Origin: Gallaecimonas kandeliae
GTDB taxonomy: Bacteria > Pseudomonadota > Gammaproteobacteria > Enterobacterales > Gallaecimonadaceae
Direction: 5' to 3'
Length of the DNA stretch: 64,000 nucleotides
Assembly: GCF_030450055.1 (NCBI RefSeq)
Contig: NZ_CP118480.1
Span: forward strand, 2,817,415-2,881,414
This document shows, in pieces, positions 1-9,766 of the stretch. Below the pieces are notes generated by a model that did not search any database, had not been told where the DNA came from, and was given only the letters and a program-made list of their open reading frames with translations. A program made the position numbers and the translations under genes. Every line of letters starts with the position of its first letter. The first letter of the stretch is position 1.

Positions 1-1
1 C

Positions 2-2494
2 GACGCCAAGAAGTATTTCGACGACTACAGCAACGCCATCGCTGCCCTGGGTGCCGCCCAGTACGACGAGTCAGAGGCGCCGCGCCCCACCATCTCCATC
101 AAGCTCTCGGCCCTGCATCCCCGCTACGACGTGCAGAACCTCGACCGGGTCCGCACCGAGATGGTGGACATAGTCCGCAAGCTGGTGGAAAAGGCCCGCG
201 CCGCCAACGTCGGCCTGCAGATCGACGCCGAGGAAGCGGACCGCCTGGAGATCTCCCTGGACATCTTCGAGGCCGTCTACCGCTCAGAGGCCGCCAAGGG
301 CTGGGGCAACTTCGGCCTGGTGGTACAGGCGTTCTCCAAGCGCGCCCTGCCGGTGCTGCTGTGGCTGACCCGCCTGGGCCGCGAACAGGGGGACCTCATT
401 CCGGTTCGCCTGGTCAAAGGCGCCTACTGGGACACCGAGATCAAGCTGTGCCAGGCCGCCGGCCTGGAAGGCTACCCCGTCTACACCCGTAAGGCCTCCA
501 CCGACGCCTCTTACCTGGCCTGCGCCCGTTTTCTGCTGAGCGAGCACACCCAGGGCGTCATCTATCCCCAGTTCGCCTCCCACAACGCCCAGACCGTCAT
601 CGCCATCAAGACCATGGCCGCCGGCCGGCCCTTCGAGTACCAGCGCCTCTGGGGCATGGGCGACGAGCTCTATGACACAGTGCTGGAAGAGAACAAGGGC
701 CAGAACGTGCGCATCTACGCGCCCGTCGGCAGCCACAAGGATCTGCTGCCCTACCTGGTGCGCCGCCTCCTCGAGAACGGCGCCAACAGCTCTTTCGTAC
801 ACAAGCTGGTGGACCCCAAGACCCCGGTATCAAGCCTGGCCACCCACCCGCTGAAGACCCTGGCCGCGGCCCCGAGCCTCGCCAACCACAAGATCCCGAT
901 GCCTGCCGCCATCTACGGCACCCGCAAGAACTCCGGAGGAATCAACTTGCACATCCAGTCTGAAGCCAAGCCTTTCTTCGACGCCCTGGAGCCCTTCAAG
1001 GCCAAGCAGTGGCAGGCAGCCGCCATCGTGGGCGGCAAAGATGTAGCCGGCGAAGCCCAACAGGTCCTCAGCCCCCAGAACCATGAAGACACAGTGGGTA
1101 CCGTCGCCTTCGCAAGCGAAGCCACCGTCAAGGCCGCCCTCGACAGCGCCCACGCCGCCTTCCCGGCCTGGTGCCGCACCAACGTCGAAGACCGCGCCAA
1201 GGCCCTGGAGAAGTTCGCCGACCTGATGGAAGAACATCGCGCCGAACTCATCGCCCTGGTCACCCGCGAAGCGGGCCGTATCCTCCAGGACGGCATCGAC
1301 GAAGTCCGTGAAGCCGTGGATTTCTGCCGCTACTACGCCCAGCAGGCCCGCAAGATGTTCAACGGCGCCGAAGTACTGCCCGGCCCCACCGGCGAGCTGA
1401 ACGAGCTCTACTCCCAGGGCAAGGGCGTCTTCGTCTGTATCAGCCCCTGGAACTTCCCCCTGGCCATCTTCGTCGGCCAGGTGGCCGCGGCCCTGGCCAC
1501 CGGCAACACTGTGCTGGCCAAGCCCGCCGAACAGACCTGCCTGGTGGCCTACCGCGCCATCCAGTTGGCCCTGGAAGCCGGCATTCCCGCCAATGTGCTG
1601 CACTTCCTGCCCGGCACCGGCGCCACCGTCGGCGCGGCCCTGACCAGTGATGACCGCATCGCCGGCGTCGTCTTCACCGGCTCCACCGCCACCGCCAAGG
1701 CCATCAACAAGTCCCTGGCCGACCACGACGGCGCCATCAAGACCCTGATCGCCGAGACCGGCGGCCAGAACGCCATGATCGTCGACTCCACCGCCCTGCC
1801 CGAGCAGGTGGTCAAGGACGTCATCGGTTCCGCCTTCACCTCCGCCGGCCAGCGCTGCTCCGCCCTGCGCGTGCTCTACGTCCAGGCCGACGTCGCCGAC
1901 CGCATCCTGGAGCTGCTCAAAGGCGCCATGCAGGAACTGGTAGTGGCCGATCCCTGGCACTACAAGACCGACATAGGCCCCGTCATAGACCACAAGGCCA
2001 AGGCCCTGCTCGAAGAACACCTGGAGGCGCTCAAAGGCTTCGCCAAGCCCATCGCCACAGCCCCCATGACCGCAGAGACCGCCAAGGGCTCCTTCGTGGT
2101 ACCCACCGCCGTCGAGATCAGCGGTATCGAGCAGCTGCACAAGGAAAACTTCGGCCCCATACTGCACGTGGTGCGCTTCCAGGCCGAAGAGCTGGACAAG
2201 GTCATCGACGCCATCAACGGTACCGGCTATGGCCTGACCCTGGGTGTACACAGCCGTAACGAAGGCCTGGCCCTAGCCATCGCCGACAAGGCCAACGTCG
2301 GCAACTGCTACATCAACCGCAACCAGATCGGCGCCATGGTCGGCACCCAGCCCTTCGGCGGCCAGGGCCTGTCCGGCACCGGTCCCAAGGCCGGTGGCCC
2401 GCACTATCTGTACCGCTTCGTCACCGAGAAGACCCGCACCAACAACATCACGGCGGTGGGCGGCAACGCCACCCTGCTGACCCTGGGCGAGTAA
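2..2494 (+). CDS. putA: Bifunctional proline dehydrogenase / P5C dehydrogenase PutA, 5'-truncated by window edge
   Basis: The frame is open from base 2, so the start lies outside the window. PutA oxidises proline to glutamate in two steps at the membrane: an FAD proline dehydrogenase, then an NAD-dependent glutamate-semialdehyde dehydrogenase. The first part carries the PRODH barrel motifs ISIKLSALHPRY at the very start and RLVKGAYWDTEI. From about base 1040 an aldehyde dehydrogenase domain follows, with SPWNFPLAIF, ETGGQNAMIVDS and the catalytic Cys in AGQRCSAL (codon at 1856-1858). The protein ends just after the dehydrogenase domain (LLTLGE). Any N-terminal DNA-binding ribbon-helix-helix domain cannot be seen. 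A strong terminator follows. Confidence 0.97.
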   Translation, partial: DAKKYFDDYSNAIAALGAAQYDESEAPRPTISIKLSALHPRYDVQNLDRVRTEMVDIVRKLVEKARAANVGLQIDAEEADRLEISLDIFEAVYRSEAAKGWGNFGLVVQAFSKRALPVLLWLTRLGREQGDLIPVRLVKGAYWDTEIKLCQAAGLEGYPVYTRKASTDASYLACARFLLSEHTQGVIYPQFASHNAQTVIAIKTMAAGRPFEYQRLWGMGDELYDTVLEENKGQNVRIYAPVGSHKDLLPYLVRRLLENGANSSFVHKLVDPKTPVSSLATHPLKTLAAAPSLANHKIPMPAAIYGTRKNSGGINLHIQSEAKPFFDALEPFKAKQWQAAAIVGGKDVAGEAQQVLSPQNHEDTVGTVAFASEATVKAALDSAHAAFPAWCRTNVEDRAKALEKFADLMEEHRAELIALVTREAGRILQDGIDEVREAVDFCRYYAQQARKMFNGAEVLPGPTGELNELYSQGKGVFVCISPWNFPLAIFVGQVAAALATGNTVLAKPAEQTCLVAYRAIQLALEAGIPANVLHFLPGTGATVGAALTSDDRIAGVVFTGSTATAKAINKSLADHDGAIKTLIAETGGQNAMIVDSTALPEQVVKDVIGSAFTSAGQRCSALRVLYVQADVADRILELLKGAMQELVVADPWHYKTDIGPVIDHKAKALLEEHLEALKGFAKPIATAPMTAETAKGSFVVPTAVEISGIEQLHKENFGPILHVVRFQAEELDKVIDAINGTGYGLTLGVHSRNEGLALAIADKANVGNCYINRNQIGAMVGTQPFGGQGLSGTGPKAGGPHYLYRFVTEKTRTNNITAVGGNATLLTLGE

Positions 2495-2512
2495 CGGCGC
2501 TCGGCGACAGAC

Positions 2513-2543
2513 AAAAAACGCGGCCCTAGGGCCGCGTTTTTTT
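2513..2543 (+). terminator. Rho-independent terminator after putA
   Basis: Perfect hairpin ACGCGGCCCTAGGGCCGCGT (2518-2537) flanked by an A-run and a T-run, so it could work in both directions. Confidence 0.9.
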
Positions 2544-2611
2544 ATCGGCCTCTTGCCGGCACGCTAAGCTCAATAAGGGCTTTGCCCATTTCCGGGATGA
2601 GGACAAAAAAC

Positions 2612-3130
2612 ATGAAAAAACTGCTGCTGCTGGCCTTGCTGGCCTCCCCTGCCTTCGCCGATGCCCCTGGCCCCTATGGCGGCCTCCACTTCAGCGCCGA
2701 AGCCCTGGATCCCGGGGTCAGCAACGACGCCAACCTGGATCTGCTGGGTGCCCAGATGGGCTTTCGTTTCACCCCCTTCCTGGCCGTCGAAGGCCGCGCC
2801 GCCTTTGGCCTGGGGGATGACAAGGTCAATACCGGCGGCACCAGCGTCAAGGTGGAGCTCAAGCACCAGTACGGTCTCTACCTGCTGCCCCAATACCCCG
2901 TTTCCGATTTTGTCTCCGTCTATGGCCTGCTGGGCTGGACCCAGGCCAGGGCCAAGGCATCGTTCCAGGGCCGGAGCGACACCGGCTCCCAGGACGACCT
3001 GAGCTACGGCGCCGGCCTCACCTTTGCCTTCAGCCGCAACGCCAACCTCTTCATCGAATACGCCCAGTTGCTGAACAAGGACCAGGCCGACCTGGCGGGC
3101 CTCGCCGTCGGCGTCAGCTACCATTTCTGA
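2612..3130 (+). CDS. Small outer membrane beta-barrel protein
   Basis: 172-residue protein with a clear signal peptide (MKKLLLLALLASPAFADA) and alternating strands that end in an aromatic residue (VGVSYHF), as in OmpA/opacity-type eight-stranded barrels. I chose ATG 2612, which is preceded by GATGAGGA at suitable spacing; a TTG 30 bases upstream would put ten residues before the signal peptide. It stands alone between two terminators. Function is not known; candidates are an OmpW/OmpX-like porin or a surface-stability protein. Confidence 0.8.
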   Translation: MKKLLLLALLASPAFADAPGPYGGLHFSAEALDPGVSNDANLDLLGAQMGFRFTPFLAVEGRAAFGLGDDKVNTGGTSVKVELKHQYGLYLLPQYPVSDFVSVYGLLGWTQARAKASFQGRSDTGSQDDLSYGAGLTFAFSRNANLFIEYAQLLNKDQADLAGLAVGVSYHF

Positions 3131-3144
3131 GTTTTCCAAGGTGC

Positions 3145-3173
3145 AAAAAACGCGGCCCTGTGCCGCGTTTTTC
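3145..3173. terminator. Bidirectional terminator between the barrel protein and gspB
   Basis: Hairpin ACGCGGC/GCCGCGT with A-run on the left and T-run on the right, placed between convergent genes. It closely resembles the terminator after putA some 600 bases upstream. Confidence 0.85.
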
Positions 3174-3765
3174 ATTCCCCAGTGGTTGGCCAGTTAGTGA
3201 GGGCGTTGAGCCAGAAGCGCTTCTCCCCGAGCTGGATGTTGGCGCTGTCCGGGGCTATTTCCAGCACCTTGAGGCCAGGCAGACCTTCCCCCTGGCGCAA
3301 CTTGTGGCCGTTCAGGATCACCCAGCGCAGCTTGGGATCCGAGGCGTAGAAATGCCCCGTGTAGCTGAGGGTGGCCGGTGCCTTGGCGGCATCGAAGGGG
3401 GCTTCTTGAACAGCCGCGGGCTTAGCGGCGACCGGTTTGGGTAGAACAGGCGCTGGCTCAGCCTTGGATGGAGCCTTGAAGAAGGGATCGGCGGCCTGCG
3501 GCCGGGCGGCGGGTTCGGGTGCCTTCGCAGCGGGAGGCGCCTCGGCTGAGACTGCCGGCTTTTGCGGCTTGGCCTCGGGCGTTTTTGGCAAGAGCGGTTG
3601 CCAACGCTGCCAGAGGATAAGGCCCAGCAGCAGCGCCGCCACCACTATCACCAGCCGTTCCAACCAGAGCCGGGCGAGGCCAGTGTCGCGGTGGAAACCG
3701 CCTTCGATGGTCTTTGCCTGCTCCTGGGGCTCACGCCTTGCCAGGGCCTTGTTGAGCAGGGTCAC
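3172..3765 (-). CDS. gspB: Type II secretion accessory protein GspB
   Basis: 197-residue bitopic membrane protein. With GspA it helps insert or assemble the GspD secretin ring in peptidoglycan and the outer membrane. It has a cytoplasmic N-terminus, a membrane segment at residues 34-52, a proline/alanine-rich periplasmic linker and the conserved GspB C-terminal domain (YTGHFYASDPKLRWVILNG, then GLKVLEIAP). The start is a GTG overlapping the gspA stop (GTGA), which implies translational coupling. The frame remains open upstream inside gspA, but that part is low-complexity shadow sequence. The other gsp genes are not in this window. Confidence 0.88.
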   Translation of the reverse strand: MTLLNKALARREPQEQAKTIEGGFHRDTGLARLWLERLVIVVAALLLGLILWQRWQPLLPKTPEAKPQKPAVSAEAPPAAKAPEPAARPQAADPFFKAPSKAEPAPVLPKPVAAKPAAVQEAPFDAAKAPATLSYTGHFYASDPKLRWVILNGHKLRQGEGLPGLKVLEIAPDSANIQLGEKRFWLNALTNWPTTGE

Positions 3766-5300
3766 AGCACAGGCCCCGGCGCTCCCAGGGCGCGGTTGAG
3801 ACGCACCAAGGTGTTCTCCCCGGCCAGGCCGTCGGCCTTGAGGCCAAAACGGCGCTGGAAGGCGCGGACCCTGTCCTGGAGTTTGTCGTCGTACCTGTTG
3901 GTGTCCTGGGCCTGGTCCCCCAGGGCCTGGGCCAGGGCGTTGTCCAACCAGGTCACCAGCGGCCCCTGGCTGCCCGGCACCAGGGCCTGGCTGAACTGCT
4001 GGGGCGGCCGCCACAGCAAGATGGCGTTGCCGCGGTAGTGCTGATCCAGCCAGTGGCTGGGCACCTGGGTTTCGCCACCGCTCAGAGCCAGCCTGAAACT
4101 GTCACCGGCCCCGACCAGGGTGGCGAAGAAACGCTCGCCGCCGTCGTCCAGGAACTCCAATACCGCCGGGCGCCCCAGGGCCACCAGCTCCCGCCAGGGC
4201 AACTGCTGGCTGAGGCAGCGAAAACCGAGGCGCTCGGCGGCCTGGCAGGGGTCACCGTCGGCCGCCGGCATGCCCCAGGCCTTGAAAAGGGCGTCGAAGG
4301 CGGCCAGGGAGATGCGGTCACGGCTGGCCAATGTCACCTTGGCCGCCACAGGCGTCGTTGGCACCTGGCTGCTTGCCGGCAAAGGTTTGGGAGAAGCGCC
4401 TTGCTGCAACAAGGGGTAGGCAGCGATGGCGCCGCCGGCCACCAGGGCCAACAGGGCCCAGGGCAGCCATTGGCGGGGCCTTTGCTGGCGGCTGTCGTGG
4501 TGCAGCACTTCCTTGGCCGCCGCGTCCATCAGCTTGGCGTCCACCTTCTCCTGCTGGGCACCATAGGCCCCGAGCATGGCCCTGTCGCAGAGCAGGTTGA
4601 TGAGCCGCGGTATGCCGCCGCTGTAGTTGTGCAGCCGCCGGACGGCGGCCCCGGTGAACAGCGGGCGCTCGCGGCCGGCGATACGCAGCCGGTGCAGCAC
4701 GTACTGGGCACAGTCCTTGCGGCTGAGCGGCAGCAGGTGATAGCGGGCCGTGATGCGTTGGGACAGCTGCCGCAGCTCCTGGCGGCGCAGCAGCTGGTTC
4801 AGCTCCGGCTGGCCGAGGAGGATGATCTTCAGCAGCTTCTGGGTGTCGGTCTCCAAATTGGTGAGCAGCCGCAGCTGCTCCAATACCGACACCTTGAGGT
4901 GCTGGGCCTCGTCCACCAGCAGCACCGTCTGGCGTCCCGCCTCGTGGTTCTTGAGCAGGAAGGCCTGGATGACATCGGTGAGCTGCTTGAGGCTGGGGTT
5001 GTCCGGGTAGGCGATCTCCAACTCGTCGCAAAGGGTGGCCAGCAACTCGCTCTCGGTGAGCATGGGGTTGAGCACGAAGGCCAGATCGGTGTTGTCCGGC
5101 AGCTCCTTGAGCAGCCGCCTGGACACCGTGGTCTTGCCGGTGCCCACCTCGCCGGTCAGCAGCACGAAGCCCCCCGTCTCCCTCAGGCCGAATTTCAGAT
5201 GGGCCAGGGCTTCCCGGTGCCGCTCACTCATGTAGAGGAAGTGCGGGTTGGGGGCTATGGAGAAGGGATTTTCGGTCAGGCCGAAGAATGACTCGTACAT
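3762..5300 (-). CDS. gspA: GspA/ExeA-type AAA ATPase with peptidoglycan-binding domain
   Basis: 512 residues, close to the usual ExeA length. The N-terminus MYESFFGLTENPFSIAPNP is the family hallmark. An AAA domain carries Walker A GEVGTGKTT and Walker B LLVDEAQHL. A membrane segment lies near residues 275-295 (WLPWALLALVAGGAIAA). A C-terminal peptidoglycan-binding helical repeat follows (DDKLQDRVRAFQRRFGLKADG). In Aeromonas ExeAB this pair is needed for secretin assembly; that role is inferred here. It is transcribed divergently from cca. Confidence 0.92.
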   Translation of the reverse strand: MYESFFGLTENPFSIAPNPHFLYMSERHREALAHLKFGLRETGGFVLLTGEVGTGKTTVSRRLLKELPDNTDLAFVLNPMLTESELLATLCDELEIAYPDNPSLKQLTDVIQAFLLKNHEAGRQTVLLVDEAQHLKVSVLEQLRLLTNLETDTQKLLKIILLGQPELNQLLRRQELRQLSQRITARYHLLPLSRKDCAQYVLHRLRIAGRERPLFTGAAVRRLHNYSGGIPRLINLLCDRAMLGAYGAQQEKVDAKLMDAAAKEVLHHDSRQQRPRQWLPWALLALVAGGAIAAYPLLQQGASPKPLPASSQVPTTPVAAKVTLASRDRISLAAFDALFKAWGMPAADGDPCQAAERLGFRCLSQQLPWRELVALGRPAVLEFLDDGGERFFATLVGAGDSFRLALSGGETQVPSHWLDQHYRGNAILLWRPPQQFSQALVPGSQGPLVTWLDNALAQALGDQAQDTNRYDDKLQDRVRAFQRRFGLKADGLAGENTLVRLNRALGAPGPVL

Positions 5301-5361
5301 AACTGCCAGTTGGTTGCTTTTCTGCGCCCTATGGTTGCGCGCCCCTGGCCCTTTGGCAAGG

Positions 5362-5367
5362 TATAAT
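5362..5367 (+). promoter_or_regulatory. -10 box of the cca promoter
   Basis: Perfect TATAAT 22 bases upstream of the chosen cca GTG. The best -35 candidate (TTGCGC at 5335) is 21 bp away, which is long, so the -35 is uncertain. Confidence 0.5.
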
Positions 5368-5389
5368 GGCCCTCCACATAGGAGGTTTT

Positions 5390-6622
5390 GTGAACTGTTA
5401 TCTGGTTGGCGGCGCCGTGCGCGACACCCTGTTGGGCCTTGAGGTCCACGAGCGGGATTGGGTGGTAGTGGGGGAAACCCCAGAGGCCATGAAGGCCCAG
5501 GGCTTCGAACAGGTGGGCCGGGATTTTCCCGTCTTCCTGCACCCCAAAACCCACGAGGAATACGCCCTGGCCCGCACCGAGCGTAAGAAAGGTGTCGGCT
5601 ATACCGGTTTCGAAGTGTTCGCGAGCCCTGACGTGACCCTGGAGGAAGATCTCATCCGCCGGGATCTCACCATCAACGCCATGGCCCAGGATCAGGACGG
5701 CAACCTCATCGACCCCCATGGCGGCAAGAGCGATCTGGACAACAGGGTGCTGCGCCATGTGTCGGATGCCTTTTGCGAAGATCCGCTCAGGGTACTGCGC
5801 CTGGCCCGCTTCGCCGCCCGTTTTGCCCACCTTGGCTTTACCGTCGCCCCACAAACCCAGGCGCTGCTGCGCCAGATGGCGGACAGCGGCGAGCTTGCCG
5901 CCCTGACCCCGGAGCGGGTCTGGAAGGAAATGGAAAAGGCCCTCAACACCGGTTCGCCCCAGGTGTTCTTCGAGGTACTGAAGGACTGCGGCGCCTTGCA
6001 GGCCCTGTTCCCAGAGCTGGACAACCTCTTCGGGGTACCGGCCCCCGAAAAATGGCACCCGGAAGTGGACAGCGGCATCCATACATTAATGGTGCTGGAG
6101 CAGGCCGCCAAGCTGAGCGATGACATCGAAGTGCGCTTCGCCGCCCTTTGCCACGACTTCGGCAAAGCCCTGACCCCACCCGACAAGTGGCCCAGCCACC
6201 ACGGCCACGGCCAGAGCGGCATGGCGCTTATCACCGATTTCTGCACCCGCTTCCGGGTGCCCAACGGCTGCCGCGACCTGGCGCTGCTGGTCTCGGATCT
6301 GCACTGCCAGGTGCATACCGCCTTCGAACTGCGGGCCAGCACCCTGGTACGGCTCTTCGACAAGCTGGACGCCTGGCGCAAGCCCGAGCGGGTGGAAAAG
6401 CTGGTGCTCGCCTGCATCGCCGATTACAAGGGCCGTACCGGCTTCGAGGAAAAACCCTATTCCCAGGCGGACTGGCTGCGCCAGTGTTTCAAAGCGGCGA
6501 GAATGGTGGACGTCAAAGCCATAGTGGCCAGGGGCCTCAAGGGCCCTCAGGTGGGGGAAGCGGTTAATGCCGAGCGGATCCGCCTGGTGCAGGCGGAAAA
6601 GGACGCCCGTCAGGGCGCCTGA
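5390..6622 (+). CDS. cca: Multifunctional CCA-adding tRNA nucleotidyltransferase with HD domain
   Basis: Adds or repairs the 3' CCA of tRNAs. 410 residues, matching E. coli Cca. I chose GTG 5390 because it begins [15 protein letters not shown], aligning with the E. coli start, and AGGAGG lies five bases upstream; an ATG at 5366 would add eight residues and overlap the -10 box. The nucleotidyltransferase site is GGAVRD with [11 protein letters not shown] recognition includes [16 protein letters not shown], and the C-terminal half has an HD phosphohydrolase core (CHDFGKAL). The stop abuts that of convergent folK. Confidence 0.95.
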   Translation: MNCYLVGGAVRDTLLGLEVHERDWVVVGETPEAMKAQGFEQVGRDFPVFLHPKTHEEYALARTERKKGVGYTGFEVFASPDVTLEEDLIRRDLTINAMAQDQDGNLIDPHGGKSDLDNRVLRHVSDAFCEDPLRVLRLARFAARFAHLGFTVAPQTQALLRQMADSGELAALTPERVWKEMEKALNTGSPQVFFEVLKDCGALQALFPELDNLFGVPAPEKWHPEVDSGIHTLMVLEQAAKLSDDIEVRFAALCHDFGKALTPPDKWPSHHGHGQSGMALITDFCTRFRVPNGCRDLALLVSDLHCQVHTAFELRASTLVRLFDKLDAWRKPERVEKLVLACIADYKGRTGFEEKPYSQADWLRQCFKAARMVDVKAIVARGLKGPQVGEAVNAERIRLVQAEKDARQGA

Positions 6623-7102
6623 TCAGCCCTCGAAGGGCACGGGCCAGAGGGCCTGGGTCTTGGGAAAATCGCTCCAGAGCTGCCGGTAGCTCTGGGCGCT
6701 GCCGGGCAGCAACTGCTCCGGCACCAGCTCCGCCAGGGGCCAGAGCACGAAGGCCAATTTGCGGATATCGGGGCGCGGCAGCTCCACCGGTTCCTGGCAG
6801 ACCAGGTCGCCAAAGGTCAGCAGGTCGATATCCAAGGTGCGGGGGGCGTACTTCTTGGCATTGGCCGGCCGGCCATGGGCAAACTCCACGTCCTTTATCC
6901 AGGCCAGCACCGCCTCCAGGGGCCAGTCGGTCCAGGCCCTCACCGCCATGTTCAGGAAGTTGGTGCCCTTGAAGCCGATGGGCTCGGCCTCGAAGACAGG
7001 GGAACACGCTATCTCGCCGAAGGCAGCCCGCAGGGCCTTTAGGCCGGCACGCAAGTGCTGCTCAGGGCTGACGTTGGAGCCGAGGCTCAGTAGGATCTCG
7101 GT
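6623..7102 (-). CDS. folK: HPPK, 6-hydroxymethyl-dihydropterin pyrophosphokinase (C-terminal bulk; start at 7105)
   Basis: Transfers pyrophosphate from ATP to 6-hydroxymethyl-7,8-dihydropterin in folate synthesis. The full frame begins at ATG 7105-7103 and gives 160 residues; the four-base ATGA overlap with the folB stop shows coupling. Diagnostic motifs are LSLGSNV at the N-terminus, the pterin-site segment PIGFKGTNFLNM, and the HPPK signature YAPRTLDIDLLTFG. folB lies directly upstream, so two folate steps are co-transcribed. Confidence 0.93.
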   Translation of the reverse strand, partial: TEILLSLGSNVSPEQHLRAGLKALRAAFGEIACSPVFEAEPIGFKGTNFLNMAVRAWTDWPLEAVLAWIKDVEFAHGRPANAKKYAPRTLDIDLLTFGDLVCQEPVELPRPDIRKLAFVLWPLAELVPEQLLPGSAQSYRQLWSDFPKTQALWPVPFEG

Positions 7103-7458
7103 CACGGCGCGCGGCGTTCGATGATAAGGCCGACGTTGCGGGCGTTGGGCACGGCACCGGGCTTGGACAGTTTCAGCTTCAGCCAGGTCACCCCGAAATC
7201 GCTGACCAGCTTTTGGGCGATGCGCTCGGCCAGGGTCTCCAGCAGCTCGAACTGGTGGCTCTCGGCATACTGGGTGATGAAGGCACTGATACTGCCGTAG
7301 CAGAGCGCCTTGCCGTAGTCGTCCCCTTGCGCCGCGGCCTTGATGTCGGTGGCCAGCTCCAGGTCGAACACCAGCTTGCGCTTGTGGTCCTTTTCCCAGT
7401 CGAAGACACCGATGACGGTGTAGACTTCCAGGCCTTCGATAAAGATGCGGTCGCTCAC
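7102..7458 (-). CDS. folB: Dihydroneopterin aldolase
   Basis: 118 residues, standard length. Converts 7,8-dihydroneopterin to the hydroxymethyl-dihydropterin used by the neighbouring folK product. The family opening DRIFIEGLEVYTVIGVFDWE, the catalytic-region LCYGSISAFI and the C-terminal LSKPGAVPNARNVGLIIER are visible. It is divergent from plsY across about 110 bases, the common gammaproteobacterial arrangement. Confidence 0.94.
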   Translation of the reverse strand: MSDRIFIEGLEVYTVIGVFDWEKDHKRKLVFDLELATDIKAAAQGDDYGKALCYGSISAFITQYAESHQFELLETLAERIAQKLVSDFGVTWLKLKLSKPGAVPNARNVGLIIERRAP

Positions 7459-7567
7459 AGGTCGGGTCTCGTTTTGGCGCCGGCCCTGCTAATCTCGCGG
7501 GCCTGCTTGTACGACAACGGCAGCCGAGTTTACCTTATCCCCTAACCGGAAAAAACCAAGGGCCTTA

Positions 7568-8164
7568 ATGATCGCCACCGCTGTACTGATGACCCTGGTC
7601 GCCTATCTGTTGGGCTCTGTTTCCAGCGCCGTCATCGTCTGCCAGCTGTTCGGCCTGCCTGACCCCCGCCTGCACGGCTCCGGCAACCCGGGCGCCACCA
7701 ATGTGCTGCGCCTGGGCGGCAAGGGGCCTGCTGCCCTGGTGATGGCCGGCGACGTGCTCAAAGGCACCATACCGGTTTGGGGCTCTTTCTTCCTGGGCAT
7801 CGACGCCATCTGGCTGGGGGTGATTGCCATTGCCGCCTGCCTGGGCCACATCTTCCCGATCTTTTTCCGCTTCCGCGGCGGCAAAGGGGTGGCCACCGCC
7901 TTCGGCGCCATGATGCCCATAGGCCTGACCCTCGGCGGCCTGCAGATCCTGACCTGGATACTGCTGGTGATGGCGACCCGGCTCTCCTCGCTGGCGGCCA
8001 TAGTGACGGCGGCCCTGTCTCCCCTCTATACCTGGTTCATCAAACCGGCCTACGTGATCCCCGTGGCCATGCTGGCGACCCTCATCATCATCCGCCACAA
8101 GGACAACCTGCGCCGGCTCTGGAACGGTACAGAGCCACGGATGCGGTTTAGAAAACCCAAATGA
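7568..8164 (+). CDS. plsY: Acyl-phosphate:glycerol-3-phosphate acyltransferase PlsY
   Basis: 198-residue inner membrane protein with about five transmembrane helices, making lysophosphatidate from acyl-phosphate. Conserved loops are visible: [10 protein letters not shown], the glycine-rich [12 protein letters not shown], and [12 protein letters not shown]. The C-terminus is basic and cytoplasmic ([18 protein letters not shown]). A terminator shared with convergent tsaD lies downstream. Confidence 0.95.
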   Translation: MIATAVLMTLVAYLLGSVSSAVIVCQLFGLPDPRLHGSGNPGATNVLRLGGKGPAALVMAGDVLKGTIPVWGSFFLGIDAIWLGVIAIAACLGHIFPIFFRFRGGKGVATAFGAMMPIGLTLGGLQILTWILLVMATRLSSLAAIVTAALSPLYTWFIKPAYVIPVAMLATLIIIRHKDNLRRLWNGTEPRMRFRKPK

Positions 8165-8264
8165 AAAGGGTGAACCTCGAAACCTAAGCGCTGCTTGGGT
8201 GCAGGTTCACGCCAGGCTCTGGATGGCCTGGCCGGGTTCGGCACCAGGGAGGGTTTTGGGGAAC

Positions 8265-8292
8265 AAAGAAGGCGGCCCAGGCCGCCTTTTTC
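8265..8292. terminator. Terminator between plsY and tsaD
   Basis: AGGCGGCC/GGCCGCCT hairpin followed by TTTTT on the plus strand and preceded by AAAG on the other side; serves the convergent genes. Confidence 0.75.
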
Positions 8293-8303
8293 CTAGCCCG
8301 TTA

Positions 8304-9347
8304 TCAGGGCGCGATAGGCGCCAGGCTTTCCAGGGACCAGCGGGGCTGGGCCTTGACCGACAGCTCCAGGCTGCCCTCGGCCTCGAGGCGCAGGGCCCCG
8401 GCCAGGGCGATCATGGCGCCGTTGTCGGTGCAGAACTCGGGGCGGGCATAGAAAACCTCGCCCTTGAGGCCGGTCATCAGTTCCTCCAATTTGGCCCGCA
8501 GCCGCTTGTTGGCGCTGACGCCGCCGGCCATCACCAGCCGCTTGAAGCCGGTTTCCTTGAGGGCCCGGCGGCACTTGATGGCCAGGGTATCCACGACGGC
8601 GTCCTCAAAAGCGCGGGCGATGTCGGCCTGGGTCTGTTCGTCATCCCCTTCGCCACTGCCTGCGCCACTGCCTGCGCCACGAATGACATTGGCCGCCGCC
8701 GTCTTGAGGCCGGAGAAGCTGAAATCCAACCCCGGGCGGTCGGTCATGGGCCTCGGGAAGCTGAAGCGGTCGGGGTTGCCCTTTTCCGCCATGGCCGCCA
8801 GGCGAGGGCCGCCGGGGTAGTCCAGGCCCAACAGTTTGGCGGTCTTGTCGAAGGCCTCACCGGCGGCATCGTCGATGGACTCGCCGAGGATGCGGTACTT
8901 TCCTATGGCTTCCACCGCCACCAGTTGGGTATGGCCGCCGGATACCAGCAGCGCCACGAAGGGGAACTGGGGCGGGGTCTCTTCCAGCATGGGGGCCAGC
9001 AGGTGCCCTTCCATATGGTGGACTGCCACGGCCGGGATCTGCCAGCCGTAGGCCAGGCTCCGGCCTATGGTGGCGCCCACCAGCAGGGCTCCCACCAGGC
9101 CGGGGCCTGCTGTATAGGCGATGCCGTCCAGCTCTTCGCCCTTGAGGCCGGCTTCCTGCAGGGTTTCCTTTATGAGGGGCAACGTCTTGCGCACATGGTC
9201 GCGGGACGCCAGCTCAGGCACCACGCCGCCATAGTCGGCGTGCAGCTTCACCTGACTGTAGAGCCGATGGGCCAGCAGACCTTTTTCGGTATCGAAGATG
9301 GCAATGCCGGTTTCGTCACAGGAAGTTTCGATGCCCAGAACGCGCAT
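8304..9347 (-). CDS. tsaD: tRNA N6-threonylcarbamoyladenosine transferase TsaD
   Basis: Catalytic subunit for the t6A37 modification of ANN-decoding tRNAs. I chose ATG 9347 ([14 protein letters not shown]), which matches the family start and has GAGG upstream; the frame continues six residues further. Metal ligands sit in [10 protein letters not shown], and the ATPase fold segments VSGGHTQLV and [13 protein letters not shown] are present. It is 347 residues, about ten longer than E. coli TsaD. The excess is a short Gly/Ser/Glu/Asp insertion encoded by a small tandem repeat (8648-8685). Confidence 0.95.
   Translation of the reverse strand: MRVLGIETSCDETGIAIFDTEKGLLAHRLYSQVKLHADYGGVVPELASRDHVRKTLPLIKETLQEAGLKGEELDGIAYTAGPGLVGALLVGATIGRSLAYGWQIPAVAVHHMEGHLLAPMLEETPPQFPFVALLVSGGHTQLVAVEAIGKYRILGESIDDAAGEAFDKTAKLLGLDYPGGPRLAAMAEKGNPDRFSFPRPMTDRPGLDFSFSGLKTAAANVIRGAGSGAGSGEGDDEQTQADIARAFEDAVVDTLAIKCRRALKETGFKRLVMAGGVSANKRLRAKLEELMTGLKGEVFYARPEFCTDNGAMIALAGALRLEAEGSLELSVKAQPRWSLESLAPIAP
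8648..8685 (-). repeat. 12-bp tandem microrepeat inside tsaD
   Basis: Unit GGCGCAGGCAGT (coding strand) in two full copies plus a partial, encoding [14 protein letters not shown]. It sits in a loop just after LKTAAANVI. Confidence 0.7.
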
Positions 9348-9424
9348 GGGGAGCCTCATAACCACAGGGGCCGCTATCTTAACCGCAGCTCGACACTATC
9401 TCCACCTTTGCCGCCGATCCCGGC

Positions 9425-9454
9425 TTTACATTCGCTGCCGGCGTACGTTAGAAT
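9425..9454 (+). promoter_or_regulatory. Sigma-70 promoter for rpsU-yqeY-dnaG-rpoD
   Basis: TTTACA (9425-9430), 18-bp spacer, TAGAAT (9449-9454), about 70 bases upstream of rpsU, in the divergent region with tsaD. Position matches the main macromolecular synthesis operon promoter of relatives. Confidence 0.7.
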
Positions 9455-9518
9455 TCCGCACCATTTTTAGTCGCAGTGGTCATTTGCAGACCACCTAACC
9501 GTATAACCCCTGAGGTGA

Positions 9519-9740
<222 letters not shown>

Positions 9741-9766
9741 TTAGCGATTTAGCATCTGGAGCCGTT

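Noticed and set aside
830..2251. 473-codon open frame antisense to putA
   Set aside because: Shadow of the PutA coding frame; no domain-like sequence.
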